Shown here: positions 1 through 12,029 of the stretch, piece by piece | Layout: every line of letters begins with the position of its first letter | Position numbering within the stretch: the first letter of the stretch is position 1 | From: Fremontodendron californicum | Taxonomy: Eukaryota; Streptophyta; Magnoliopsida; Malvales; Malvaceae | Reading direction: 5' to 3' | NCBI GenBank assembly: GCA_030761205.1 | Contig: JAULJL010000010.1 | Coordinates: 4,221,001 to 4,285,000 of the forward strand | DNA: 64,000 nt | Translations under genes and position numbers: made by a program | Notes under the pieces: model-generated | What the model was told of the DNA's origin: nothing | Database searches by the model: none | What the model saw: the letters and a program-made list of their open reading frames with translations, nothing else

Positions 1-479
1 AATAATCCATGTGGATAATCACTTGCCACCAAAAATTTTCAGCTGGAGTTGATTTTTAATTGGTACAAGAACCTGTCATCCATCAAGCTCAATGAGCAGC
101 AATGCAGATTAGATAGTAGAATTAGCAGCAAATTACGGTTCTTTTCAGACTGCAAGTAGAGGCAAAGAACTCGTGGAATTGAACCCAAGGATTAACTCAG
201 TTGCAGGTTTGGAATTCAAATCTCAGCATTTGTAATCCCTTCTCTTATTTTTCGACTATGGTTGTATTTGAAGGGCATATATGAACATTTATACTAATAC
301 ATAAAGGGAGGCTTTAGTTCACTCTTTACACCAATTGGACCTCATTTTAAAAATTTTAAGTGACCTTAGCCTCTCCCAATCAGATCCTATGTGAATTCCT
401 GAGCATGTTAAAATTCTAATTATGATTCAGCAATAATCTCCAGGAACAGAATCCATCTTTAAAAGGAGGAATTAATCTT
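1..479. other. No gene recognised
   Basis: AT-rich sequence without a convincing reading frame, RNA gene or repeat boundary. Confidence 0.5.
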
Positions 480-681
480 TTTGCATCTCGGGCAGTTATT
501 TCTCTTTGAATAACCTTGTCGGACCAATCCCCTGGCTCCATCTACTTGTTGAAGCGTAAAGATTTCCCTCATCCTCCGGGAGCAAGCTCAAGCATTCTAT
601 TTTTAATTCTCTCTGCCATCCCTACCTCTCCATGAAACCTACAGGCATTGATAAGTGTCCTCTCCATAATACCAAATCTGG
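480..681 (-). pseudogene. PPR E-motif relic
   Basis: Reading the minus strand downward from about 667 gives an ACRFHG motif followed by a helix-rich stretch ending LELAPGG. One base later in frame it continues as LPEDEGNLYAS. This is the pattern of the E motif of PLS-class pentatricopeptide repeat proteins (ACRxHG...LxPEDxGxY...), here with a one-base shift and no PPR repeats around it. It is best read as a relic of an organelle RNA-editing PPR gene. Recognition rests on motif memory, not alignment. Confidence 0.45.
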
Positions 682-923
682 ATTGCTGAGAGGATGACAA
701 TGGAGCGGGTCGGCATGGATATTTTTGTATTAATGTTGAAAATTTTTATTTTTATGAATATCAGTTATATTCATAATTCTTTCACATTGCTTCACAATCC
801 ACGTCACTCCACTCTATTTTTTATTAATTATTTTTAATTTAATATTATAAAAAATATATTATAATTTATTTATGAATATAATTTTAATATATATAATTTT
901 TTAGTATATATATATATATAAAA

Positions 924-1206
924 TAGGTTAAAATACTAAAAGAACCCCTGAATTTTTTTTTTTTTTTTTTTAAGTCTTTATACTTTTATTGTACCCAAAT
1001 AAACCCTTATCATTTGATTTGTACCCAAATAAATCTTTATTTCAAATGAAAAGTTTATGTTAAGAGTTTATTTAAGTATAAATTAAAAGTTAAGCGATTA
1101 TTTGGATACAAATTAAAAATTAAAGATTTATTTGGATGTAATAAAAATATAAAAGCTTATCTGAATAAAGTAATAAAGTTCACAGGTTATTTGTTATTTT
1201 AGCCTA
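924..1206. repeat. Hairpin-like MITE
   Basis: A non-coding 283-bp unit whose ends are inverted copies of each other: the left end starts TAGGTTAAAATAC and the right end, reverse complemented, starts TAGGCTAAAATAA. The inner parts (ACCCAAATAAA... against ...TTTATTTGGAT) are also inverted. No target duplication can be called because both flanks are A/T runs. A related stretch lies at 41130-41345. Confidence 0.5.
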
Positions 1207-2116
1207 TATTAAAACTATAAAATAATAAATTTAAAAGGTAAGCGAAACGAAATAAGCATTTATCAAAATCATCTGGTTCACCACCTCATTTTTCAAAAAA
1301 AAAAATCCATTTAGAGCGGATCAAATTTTGTCATCCCTAATTACTGACATGCTTTATTAAAACCATGCAAGCGTTATGATTTGTGGATAGTTCAACAAAA
1401 TTATTGTCTTTTATGGAGGAAAACATATAGCACAGCCTTATTCAACTAACCAACCCACCCACCCTGCCTGCTTTGTTGCATGCCAAGAGAATGCCCACAT
1501 TTGTTTCCCTTCTTCTAGCATTGCTGCTGCAAGGCTTGAGCACCCACGAATAACGCTAGATAATGTAAAAGAATTTGGACAAACTGAACCTCGAAATCAT
1601 TTTCCTAAATTTCGACACAGCCATTTATGATCAGTGAGGCTAGGCTATGTCAATCACCTACTTTAAAGGCTTTCATTAATATTTAACACTCAGAGACTAT
1701 CAACCATTGAGAAAATGACTGGTTTTAATGATATTATTATTGTAAAGTAATGTAACATAATAATAATAATGCTGAACAATTACAGTTCATTAATTGACAT
1801 TTCAAGACTGTAATCTATTATTGTGTCATTCTCCCAACGAGAAAAACAACTGTACGTGAACCTTATTTGATCTTTGTTTCAAAGATATTTGCTAAGTTGT
1901 TAATAATATACCAATTTCGTATCAACAACAGTCACTCCTATACTCTCTGTTGTCATTTTTCTACATGGAACTACGATAGCTGTGGGATAAGTAGTGGTGT
2001 TCTCCCTTCGCCCGGACATACAAGAACATTGATTCCGGCAAGCAACAAAATTCAGTTATCTCTCACGCAATTAATGTGATCGCAAAAGGTGAGATCGACT
2101 TATCTGGTGATGTCGA
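1207..2116. other. Downstream flank of the KH gene
   Basis: No coding feature is supported. It presumably contains the 3' UTR of the minus-strand KH-domain gene just above its stop codon at 2117. Confidence 0.4.
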
Positions 2117-5100
2117 TTACTGGTTGGCTTGGATGAAGGCTTGAAGCAAGCATTGTGCTACCAGGGTTTGATCTGGAGTCCCTGATATAAAAACTATCCC
2201 CTCACTTTCACCGGGACAAGGATCACGAACTTCAACTTTTGCACCTGATATCTGATTTTGCAGAACCACACATAAATTCATACCCAAAAAGACTGATAAT
2301 TCAGGAAACATTCAGACTACAGTACAGTATGCTCAGAGATCAGAGTGTTTTTTTTCTAGTGTATGATATAAATGACAATTACCTCTTTGAGACGAGCAAG
2401 GTTGCAGCCATCTTTGCCAAAAATACAGCCAAAAACATCTCCAGGAACTAAAATCTCTACACTTGTATTTTTCACAACAGCAGATTTCTTACCGCTGCGT
2501 AAATGAGAAACTGAAAATCAGATTAAATTTATAAAACTTTGTAATATATTTTTTTTATTTCACAACAAAGGTAAACTGATCATACTGAACCACCCAACAG
2601 ACGGGGATAAGTAAGATAGTATCAAATATCATGATAACTACCAAGAAACATAGATTGACAAAAGGGCATCATTTATTGGATTCTCAAATGCCCTATAATT
2701 GGAGAAGGATTATTACACGTGAAAGGAATTGAGTTCCCTATAATCAAAGTGTGTGATGAACGCAGCTCCAAAAACAGGTCAGCAGCTATCATGACCTACT
2801 ATCTCAACATTACTCAAGGCAATAGCTATAATAAAACCCACATATTAAATGTGCGTGGTTCAATCACCCAAGTTTTGATCTTCCATAACCATAAAGATAT
2901 ACAAGTGAAACACTTTCCTTAACTGAGACAATTGACAGCAAGGAAAACAAAAACAGTGTAATATTGACCTTTCAAGTTCTAGACCCCCTCTACCATCTGC
3001 ATTGGCCAGCGCATGACCTCTTTTCACATTCTGCAATCACAGCCACCCTTTTAAACACTTGGGTCCTTGGACAGAATTAATTTCAATATCCTCGGAATAC
3101 CAAGGCAACGGAAGCAACAAAGAAAAGTACAAAAGAATAAATAAACAAATATCTTTCACCTCTAAATGCTGAGATTTCGGTGGACAGCCTACACTGTCAG
3201 AGAGCCCAAGTTTACCCATTTCTCTTGTTAAAGTATTCTCTTGATCAGCATCAAGAGACACACCAAATGATTGAAGCAAACCAGAAAACGTAGTCTCACT
3301 CCCTCCCTTGTAGGGGCTCCGTCCTCCCACTTCATTGAGCACTTCATGTGGAAGTAGAAAATCCAGTGACCTCTCAAGGTCTAAACTCCTTCCAAAAGTA
3401 GCTGAGCCTCGCTCAACATCTTGGGTGGCAACCATACGCCCATTTCCTGCAGTCTGCAACTAAACCCACCCAAGCATTGAGGTCCTTGTAAAAATTCCTA
3501 TAAAATTAGTGGAAGCAATATTTTAAGAGGGAATAGGAAAGTAAAGGCAAAAGAGTGTTTACCTGTTGTGGCTGCATTTTTACTGGCAGAGGACCAGCAG
3601 TATTGTCTAAGAGCCCAGGTTGCAATCTTTGAGCTAAATTAGGTCCTTGATCAGTATCCACTGATGAACTTGTTGGTTGGTGCACTTGAGGTGAATCTGT
3701 CTCTCTTACTTTTCCATAGCAGTTCCTCACTCTAATTTCATTCAGCACTTCAGGTGCCAAGAGATTATCCCTTAGCCTACCAGTTACATGAAAGATAGCA
3801 TTCTGCACGCTTTTATACTCACCAGTAATCTGCAAAGGTAAAAGTAAATCTTGAGTCAAACGCAAAAAAGAATTCCATGATTTAAAAGTCAAATTGTCAA
3901 ATGAAGATTTGCTATAGATAACAATCACCAAAAAGATGAAACCAGTGAGGACTTGAATACCAAAAAGGGGAAAATGCCTATAGAGCTAAGAAAGATTCTT
4001 CTTATATTTTATAAATAAATAAAAAAAATCATATATCTAACTGAAAATGTTAATTATATTAAAATAATGTAACATATTTTGTACCATTAATAAGATTGAA
4101 TCACGTTATCTAAGCATCTACTTCTGCTTGACTCAAACAATAATGGGAACTCAGTGGATCCTTCCATATTGCAGCTAACCTAAACAATAATAATGCTAGC
4201 AAAATTAATATTTGCACCTGTACTACATTATCTGGAGAATGGCCCAGTGAGAGGTCCTCATCCAATATTTGTACATCAGCACCAGTGACTTCGACAATCT
4301 CAGAAAGTACCCTGCCTCCTTTGTCGTTCAAGCAGCTGACTAGGTCTGATGCAACTAGAAGCCTAACATTTACAGCAGTACCCTTACTCAGTCCTGATGA
4401 AAGTCCTTTTTCAATATCAGCCTTAACAGATCTTGCAAATACAAGAACAACAGCATTTTGTGCAGGAGAATGCCATGATTCAAGGTTCTACAATAAACAA
4501 AACTTCTCAATAAGAAGGTATGCACAGGCAATGCATTTGTGTGTTACCACATCTTGCAAGCAAGGAAAAAATGAGAGGAGTGAAGATTCAACAAGAAACA
4601 GTGTAGAACAAAAAACTACTGCATTAGTAAAACCTCCACAATTAGCTTTGAGACTAACCTCCAACGCAGAAATGGTGATAACACGCTCGCCAGACTCAAT
4701 TACTGGGGATGCAAACATAATAGAAGCACCAGTTTGATTTTGCAAATCTCTGACTATGGCCCCCTTCTTACCAATGATGGCCCCGGCAGCACCATTGGAA
4801 CAGAGCATTCTAAAGACAACTTCTTTTTTTGCACCATTTGAATCCAGGTTGGAATCTCTGTCAGCATCCATAGATGAAAATTGAGAGTTTGAAGCACCAC
4901 TTACAGAATTTGCAGGCATAGGTGGCAACAGCGAACTAAGGTGTGGAAAAAATTCTTTGTGTGGATCAGGAGAGGTCCCACGAGAAGGTTGCTCAGTCGG
5001 TATACTCGTAGGTGTTGACTCTCTATCCAAGGGTGGGCAAGATTGAAGGCAGCCAGATACAGCGACCAGCGCTCTCTTGACAGCCAAAGTGCCACCAGTT

Positions 5101-6195
5101 ATCTGCCATTTACAAAAGAATTAAACGAACAAGTTTTAGTGACATTAACCATAACCAAAACCATTAGTAATGCTAGTTTTTCTCTACTAAATTGTCAAAT
5201 TGATTCATATATTCTTAATTCAATTGCCTCTCCAATTCCACAATTCAAACGAAGTACCAACAGAATTAAGCACCGCATTTGTCACTAATAATTTTCACAT
5301 TACCCCACATGATCAAATTCACACAACATCAAGGCACAAGCTTCTAACATCAATATACAATCTTTGTGACCATAACTTTGAGCTACACAAGAAAGTAGCT
5401 AGCTTCCTCCCATCTCATAAACTCGCCTTTTTTTTTGGTTCTTAAACTCCAAACATCCCACTTTCAAGTTTGAACTTTCAAGTTCTAAATGCAAGAATGT
5501 TGCTAAGAAAATATCTAACTTTATTAGAATTTAAGTCATGAGAAAGTTCAAACAACACTTTTCAATCCTTTCAATTTCACAAATTATAATTATTACTATT
5601 ATTTGATTTTTCTCACTTTCTCGAGAACCAAACAAGCATGAAAATAACAGCTCACCTTAATTAACTCATCGGTTTTTCTTCCGCATGGTGGCGGCGGCAA
5701 AATCATAATCTTAGCTCCACTCTCCGTCCTCATTCTCACAATATTCATCCCTCCTCTCCCCACAACGGCACCAATCTGTGTCGTATCAGCCAGCACTCCA
5801 CAGTAAGCTTCTTCTTCTTCATCTTCGCCATCGCACTCATTTCCCCACGCTCTCTCCGCTTCCACTTCCCACACGCGCTCGAAAACCCTAATCATTGCTT
5901 CCTGAGCACACGACACGTCACATTCTTCTCCCTCACCCAAACTAAACCGTCTCTCGATCGATCCCGACCCGACTATCAATATAACCCCGTGTGCCGATCC
6001 GCGAACCGATTCTTCGCAGTGGATTCGGCAAGAAGTCTCGCGGCGAAGTTGAGAAACAACGGCGCCGGAGCTCCCGATGACTCCTCCGACGGATGACGCA
6101 TGGCAGATAATGCGAAATGACACCTGGCCGGGTAAGGGAACGATCGTTAGCGGTTTGACTAGGCGTCCCCTCCTTGGGTTGTAGGGATTTTGCAT
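2117..6195 (-). CDS. Five-KH-domain RNA-binding protein (HEN4/RCF3-like)
   Basis: Eight exons on the minus strand: 5656-6195, 4659-5102, 4218-4487, 3563-3829, 3160-3453, 2969-3030, 2383-2494, 2117-2251. All junctions are GT-AG and in phase, giving 707 residues. The GxxG loops of five KH folds are visible: GSSG (41-44), GRGG (146-149), GKKG (291-294), NDKG (382-385, first Gly lost) and GKDG (652-655). An acidic run (DEEEE) lies between KH1 and KH2, and a low-complexity linker rich in Ser/Pro lies before KH3. Plant proteins of this class (HEN4, RCF3/HOS5, At4g18375 group) bind pre-mRNA in the nucleus and act in splicing, poly(A)-site choice or miRNA processing. The start is the first in-frame ATG; seven upstream in-frame codons begin with TTG. 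Exon 7 uses GCAG|C at 2494, because the upstream AG at 2511 would put a stop in frame. Which family member it is remains open. Confidence 0.9.
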
Positions 6196-6578
6196 TTGGA
6201 AGAAAACAGAAACCAAAGCTCTGTCTTTTTTCTTTGTTTTTTGATTCCATTCTTTCTTTTGTGTTTTTAAAGGACGAAAATGGAAATAACTTTTTATCTT
6301 TTCTTTTTCTTTTTCTATTTTTTTTTTTTGTTTTTTAATACTTTATTAATGTTTCTTTTAGGGGTGGGGGAGTGTTACTGTGTTAAGGACTGAAGGTTAC
6401 TGAGAATAGCAGCGTTTTTTCTTTTTTGCAGGTGGCGCACGAGTTGGTATTTTTGGCGTCGTTTGGGGTGAGTCACTCACTGAGTTGCGATTAAGAAGAT
6501 GGAAAACGCACTGAGTAGGGAGGAAGGAGAGCAAATTTATTTTAATATGGATAAAAAAAAAATTTCAAACTATCGATC
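6196..6578. promoter_or_regulatory. 5' UTR and promoter side of the KH gene
   Basis: Non-coding flank upstream of the KH-gene ATG, with long pyrimidine runs near 6296-6345. No clear TATA box was picked. The transposon-like block begins just to the right. Confidence 0.35.
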
Positions 6579-6626
6579 TTTTTAAATTATATATCAAAAT
6601 ACGTTTATTTTTTAAAAAGTTAAAAA

Positions 6627-6838
6627 ATCGTCATATGATATAACGATTTTCTAACATAAAATTTTTATTTTTTTAAAAAACAAAGCACGAAAGTCGTCAT
6701 TTCATATGACGACTTTCATGCTATAAATTTAAAAAAAAAATGTATTTTAAGTTAAAAAGTTGTCATATCATATGATAACTTCTCAACGTTTTAACTTTTT
6801 TGTTTTTAAAAAGTAGTACGGAAGCCATCATATGATAG
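6627..6838. repeat. Palindrome cluster, left end of the PMD element
   Basis: Four palindromes centred on CATATG or a variant lie about 65 bases apart: 6627-6647, 6689-6717 (GTCGTCATTTCATATGACGAC), 6757-6781 and 6821-6838. The last is a half copy that ends just before the TIR element starting at 6845. Related copies lie at 8073-8094, 8356-8377 and 8411-8441, and in a right-hand cluster at 12030-12240. Confidence 0.75.
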
Positions 6839-6844
6839 TTTTTT

Positions 6845-7826
6845 GGGATAATGTTATGAATGGCCCCTGAAGTTTATCAAATTTGTCAATATAGTACTTG
6901 TACTTAAAAAATGTCTATTTTGATACTTAAAGTTTACACTCCGTGTGTTATTGTAGTACCTGTCAGTAACACTGTTAAAAATTGATGAAGTGGCTTTTGT
7001 ATCCAATGAAAATTTGACACGTGACACCATATAACGATACCACGTGTACTAACTAAAAAATTATTATTTTAATTTTAAAAATGTAATGATGACACGTGGC
7101 ACCATATAATGATGCCACGTGTATTAACTTAAAAAAAATTAAAATTTTAAAAGTTTAAAAAAATTAAAAAAATTAATTTCATATTATTAAAATAATTTCA
7201 TAATTTAATTTTTGTAATTTTCAAAATTAACTTTATTTATAAAAAAATTTAGATATTATAAATGATTTAATATTTAATTTTAAAATCTTTTATATTTTAA
7301 ATATAATTTTAGTTAAATTTTTTTTATTTTTTTATTTTTTAAAATTTTGGATTTAAAATATTTAATTTAATTTTAAAAAATATAATTTTAAATATTATTA
7401 TTTTAATATAATTTTTAATTTTTTTTTAAAATTAGATATTAATTTTTAAAATATTTTTATTTATTTTTTAGATATTTTTTCTTTTTACAAAAAAAATAGA
7501 ATTTAATTTTAAAAAATATAATTTTAAATTTTATTATTATTTTAATATAACTTTTTAAGTTTTTTTTAAAAAATTAGATATTAATTTTTAAAATGTTTTT
7601 TTTTATTACAAAAATTTAGATATTAATTTTTTTAAAATCAGGTGTTGCCACGTGTCATCACTTGATTTGTCAATGCCACATCATCATCTATATTTAACGG
7701 TGTTAAGTCAAAGTACCACATTGATACACAGTTTGATAGTACATGTACCACATTGAATATTTTTAAAGTATAGGTACCACATTGACAAATTTGATAAACT
7801 TGAGGGGCTATTCATGACATTATCCC
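6845..7826. mobile_element. Non-coding TIR element with about 65-bp inverted ends
   Basis: The left end starts GGGATAATGTTATGAATGGC and the right end, reverse complemented, starts GGGATAATGTCATGAATAGC. The match runs for about 65 bases with a handful of differences. There is no coding capacity and the middle is AT-rich. Two similar inner blocks centre on ACACGTG(G/A)CACCATATAA (near 7018 and 7091). The flanks TAGTTTTTT and TGTTTTTTT could be a worn 9-bp target duplication (Mutator-like), but they are T-runs and prove little. Confidence 0.65.
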
Positions 7827-7844
7827 TGTTTTTTTTTTTAATTT

Positions 7845-8380
7845 GTAAAAATTAATATATATACAATTTTTTTTAATTTTATTTATACTAATTATTTAAT
7901 TTAATTTATACAAAATTTTAATTATATATAAAAAATTTAAAAATATATTTTAAAACCCTAATTTTTAGAAAATATAATTTTTTAATTTAATTTATACAAA
8001 ATTTAAAAAATCGTATTATATAAATTTTGAGATATTTGTGTCATGTTCGTGCTTTTTTCCGTTTCATTTCGTATTACATGATATGGCGACTTTCTAACAA
8101 GATAAAAAATATTAATATATATATATATACAATTTTTTTAATTTTATTTATACTAATTATTTAATTTAAATTAATATTATTTAATTTATAAAAAATTTTA
8201 ATTATATATAAAAATAATTAAAAAATATATTTTAAAAGCCTAATTTTTAAAAAATATAATTTTTTTTATTTAATTTATACAACATTTAAAAAACCGTATT
8301 ATATAAATTTTGAGATATTCGTGTCGTGTTCATGCTTTTTTCCGTTTCATTTCGTACCATATGATATGGCAATTTCCAAA
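7845..8380. repeat. Tandem duplication of about 265 bp
   Basis: 7845-8094 and 8111-8377 are diverged copies of the same sequence. Each ends in a block reading TTTTGAGATATT, then GCTTTTTTCCGTTTCATTTCG, then a copy of the CATATG palindrome. The palindrome therefore travels at a fixed place in a larger repeated unit. Confidence 0.7.
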
Positions 8381-8410
8381 TGCATTTTGTTAATTTTGTT
8401 TTATCGTGTT

Positions 8411-8441
8411 GGGAAGTCGCCATATGATATGGCGACTTCCC
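8411..8441. repeat. Perfect 31-bp palindrome
   Basis: GGGAAGTCGCCATATG followed by its mirror half. This is the most intact copy of the palindrome family in the PMD element; transcribed, it could form a strong hairpin. Confidence 0.85.
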
Positions 8442-9053
8442 AATACTAATTCTTAAAAAAAAATTAAAATGTTTATTTTGTAATTAAAGTATTTTTTAAA
8501 ATTTTAAAAATTAACATAATTAAAGTATTTTGTAAAAAAATTATTTTTTTAAAATTATTTTAAAAATCTAAATAATATTTTTTTTATAATATTCTTTTAA
8601 TATATAATTAATTAAATATATATATAAATAATAAATAATATATAAAGATAAATAATATTTTTAAAATATTTTATTGTTTTAAAACAGTAAAAAAATTAAT
8701 TTTATATTTAATTTTTAAATATTAAATTAAAAAACTAATTTTACAAAACTAATTTAAAAATTAATAATAAAATTTAAATGACAAATAATTATAAATTTTA
8801 AAATAACGGTTAATTTTTAGGTTTAATGAAAGAAAAATACAAAAAGTACATGATTATTATACAAAAAGTACATTATTAAAAATATTATACAAAAAATACA
8901 TGATTATTATACAAAAAGTACGTTTATTCTAATTATTTACTGAGAAGCTCTCGTATCGCGTGGTGTTGAGTAACAATGTCGAGCTCTCCTATTGCGTAGT
9001 GGTTGCACCCGTCGTTCAACCTCGTCAGTGGCATGTATTCGTTGTCAGCCTCG

Positions 9054-11510
9054 TCATTGACCTACCGCCACTGGTTCTGGTTGTATGTCATCCGCATACT
9101 CACCCACATCAGTCGATGGAAACGCATTACTAGAGGGACTCATATGTTCTGCATCAAAAAATGGAAACCCACTACTAGAGGAGCCAGCACCTAGTCTACC
9201 CATAAAGGGAACTTGACTACTAGATGGACCCACAAATGATGTAGTACCAAATGCTGACGTAGGGGTTCCAAACTGATATATTGTAGTTAGATATGCTGAA
9301 CTTAGACTTGGGGTGAGGAGATGGTCATCTAACCTCGTCGTTGACAGTGATGGTCGGTAACACTCATCAACATCAAATCCGGGGTGAATGAAGATGACTG
9401 GATGCTACGCCATGTTCTGGTTGAGGTTCAGGATGACTAAATGACATCGTCGGTGCAGTGAACTCCGCCGCATGTGATGAGGCCGGTTGACGCGTCCGCC
9501 CACGTTGTCGGCTAGGTCTAGGAACTTCCATTTCGTGTGTAGGACGAACTGGATTTGAAGTCTGTCCGGGAAATGGCATACTCCTAACATCCTCAAACTC
9601 CAACGGTAGACAAACAAAAGGCCGACCTTTATTTTTAAACCATCTTATGTAATCAGTAGATGGGTTGAAATTATTACGAACAATGGGTATACCTGTCGGA
9701 ATTTGTTCAAAACGTAGATTCCACAACTGGATCCATTGTCGATGCTTCGTAGGCCAAAATACTTCATGGTGCTCACACATATCAATCTTGTGAACCTTAT
9801 CAAGGTTCACTGGTGGTTGTGAAATTGGTTGTTGCATCCCAAATTGTCACAACACCCTGTCAGTAGCGTGTCACTCTACATATACAAAGCATATCAATGT
9901 TGTGTTTGCTATCCATATATTACAATTATTAGTTGTATCTGATGGAAGACATGCCATAATTTGATTTGAAGAATATGGCATCCACACAAACTGCTAATAA
10001 TTATTACAAATTATTAGTTTCATATGGATTAAATACAAAAAATACTTGAATGTAACAATCGAAACATTTACCTTATGATATCCTTCTCGATCTAGTCGTG
10101 GTCTTATAGTTCGAAGGTCGAGCGGAATATCGCTACAATCTTTAGGATGACTCCACCTGTTAAAAAGCATATAAAATCTTAATAGACTTAATAAAAATAC
10201 AAGTTCGTACAAAATTAATAAAAATAGTCAATATTATTACCTACTTGTAAGGGAGTATACAGGCGAAAATTTCTCGCGCGGAGTAATAAATGACAGACGA
10301 TGCCAAGCCCATGACTGCAGAAGTAGTAACCATCCACTTATGTCTAAGGGTGTTCAAATGGTTAATTCGGTTAATAACCGAACCGAATTACAATTAAACG
10401 AATTAACCGAATTTTTTTCCCCTTAACCTTTAACCAAATCGAATAGTGTAAATGGTGAATTAACCGAACCGAAATTATTTCGGTTAATTAGGTCGGTTTT
10501 CGATTAACCGAAATAAATATCCAATTTATTTTACAACCTATTTTTAATACATGATTTTATATCCAACCAAAATGCCAAAACAAATTAATTATACTCTATC
10601 CATAATAATATATCTAACCAACCAAAATCCAAAAGCAAATAACCCTAAAACTATATAAAATCCAAATATCAAATATACTAAAACAACTAAGAAAGCATAA
10701 AAATATAGGTTTAGTGTATTTCGGTTAATATGGTCAATTCGGTTAATTTCGCTTAATCGAACTGAATTAACTGAAAACCGAAAATTTTCAAAATCCTTAA
10801 CCGATAACCGATTCGAAATTTGTTTGGTTAACCGATTAACCGAACCAAATTAAATTTCGATCGATTAATTCGGTTAAAACCAAATAGTGAACACTCCTAC
10901 CTATGTCATGGCAGTTGGGAACTGTAGTCCGGCACAGTTCTCTATACAAAACCGCCAAACACGCAGAACCCCAACTATAATTTGCTGCATGCTCTAAATC
11001 ACGAAGCAATAGAAGATACATTAAATATACCCGACTGCTCGATTTGTCGGGCATTAGCATTCCTCCAATCAAACGTAAAATATATGCTCTAGCAGCATAT
11101 TTTACCTCTTCTTCGCTTGAGTGTTCGGGGAGATTTTGCAATGACTGGAGCCACGTTTTTGTCACCATTGAGCCCTTAAGACACTCTTCTGGAGGTACAA
11201 CGCCCAATAAATTTTGGCACTCTTCATTCCAATCTAGAAGACTTTCCCTTGTAACTGGCATGGCATCCACTGGTAGTCCAAGTTGGAGCGCAAAATCTTC
11301 TAAAGTGATCGTGCATTCACCACACGGAAAATGAAAAGTGTGCGTCTCGGGTCTCCATTGTTCAACCAACGCACTAATTAAGTCCGGCAGAAGCATAAAT
11401 TATCGAATTTGACTTGCATAATAAAATCTGACACTCTTTAAGTGGTCGATAATAGATGGATGCGGATCTTCAAAAAAAAATTCCTCGATCGTAAGACGTG
11501 AACAGGGTCC
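9054..11510 (-). pseudogene. Plant mobile domain (MAIN/MAIL-like) pseudogene
   Basis: On the minus strand, the exon from about 11510 encodes motifs typical of the PMD fold: RWRPETHTFH-like (here QWRPETHTFHFPCGE), LEDFALQLGLPVDA and, across an inserted element, WLLLLQSWAWHR. It ends at 10241. The next exons are 10072-10156 (WSHPKDCSDI..., donor intact) and one from about 9990 (VWMPYSSNQ) running into NLDKVHKIDM, followed by a Pro/Ser/Gly-rich tail to 9054. It is broken by a TAA at about 11402, a 555-bp insertion at 10345-10899, TGA codons where the family has Trp and Arg near 9865 and 9844, and a one-base shift near 9400. PMD proteins are nuclear and linked to transposon silencing and genome stability; many copies belong to transposons. 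This copy cannot make a full protein. Confidence 0.8.
10345..10899. mobile_element. Non-autonomous hAT-type element inside the PMD exon
   Basis: Ends are TAAGGGTGTTC (left) and TAGGAGTGTTC (right, reverse complemented), flanked by 8-bp CTTATGTC (10337-10344) and CCTATGTC (10900-10907), seven of eight identical. Both subterminal regions are packed with CGGTTAA / TTAACCG motifs. The same end type and motifs mark the 4.7-kb coding hAT element at 14210-18940, so this looks like a non-coding relative mobilised by that kind of transposase. Removing the element and one target copy rejoins the PMD reading frame. Confidence 0.85.
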
Positions 11511-12029
11511 TGTTCATAATTAATTAAATTAAATAATTATAAAATCATAAAAAAATTAATAATACAATCTCTTTGAAATATAATTAATTATAAAATTATT
11601 ATTATAAATAATAATTTTATAATTTTATAAAAATTAATAACAAAATTAATACGAAATTAATAACAATTATAATGGTAATTAATTAAATTAGAAAAAATTA
11701 TAAAAAAATATGATAAAAAATTGTAAAAAATTTACTAACCACTTGATATATAATCGTGGATATGTGATTATCTTGCAACCTCAATAACGATGAAGCTATT
11801 TTGAAATCAACATTAAGAGAAAATTTTAGATTTTTTTGTATAAAATAAGAGGAAGAGAAGAGAATTTGTATAAAAAAAAAGAATGTAAGGGGGGTATTTA
11901 TAGGTGAACTATTGGGGGGTGGGTGAGGGGTGGGAATGGCAACGGTCACTTGACCATTGTCTTTCAAATTTTTTTTTTTTTACCGTTTTAAAACGTTCCA
12001 ATTTTAAATTTAAAAAAAAAAATTAGTTC
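11511..12029. other. AT-rich interior of the PMD element
   Basis: It probably holds the upstream part and first exon region of the PMD gene, but no exon could be recognised. A minus-strand frame at 11698-11967 has no family resemblance. Confidence 0.35.

Noticed and set aside
6193..6250. Longer KH-gene starts above 6195 and an overlapping minus-strand frame (5942-6250)
   Set aside because: The in-frame extension begins with TTG, not ATG, and the overlapping frame is a shadow of exon 1 in another frame.
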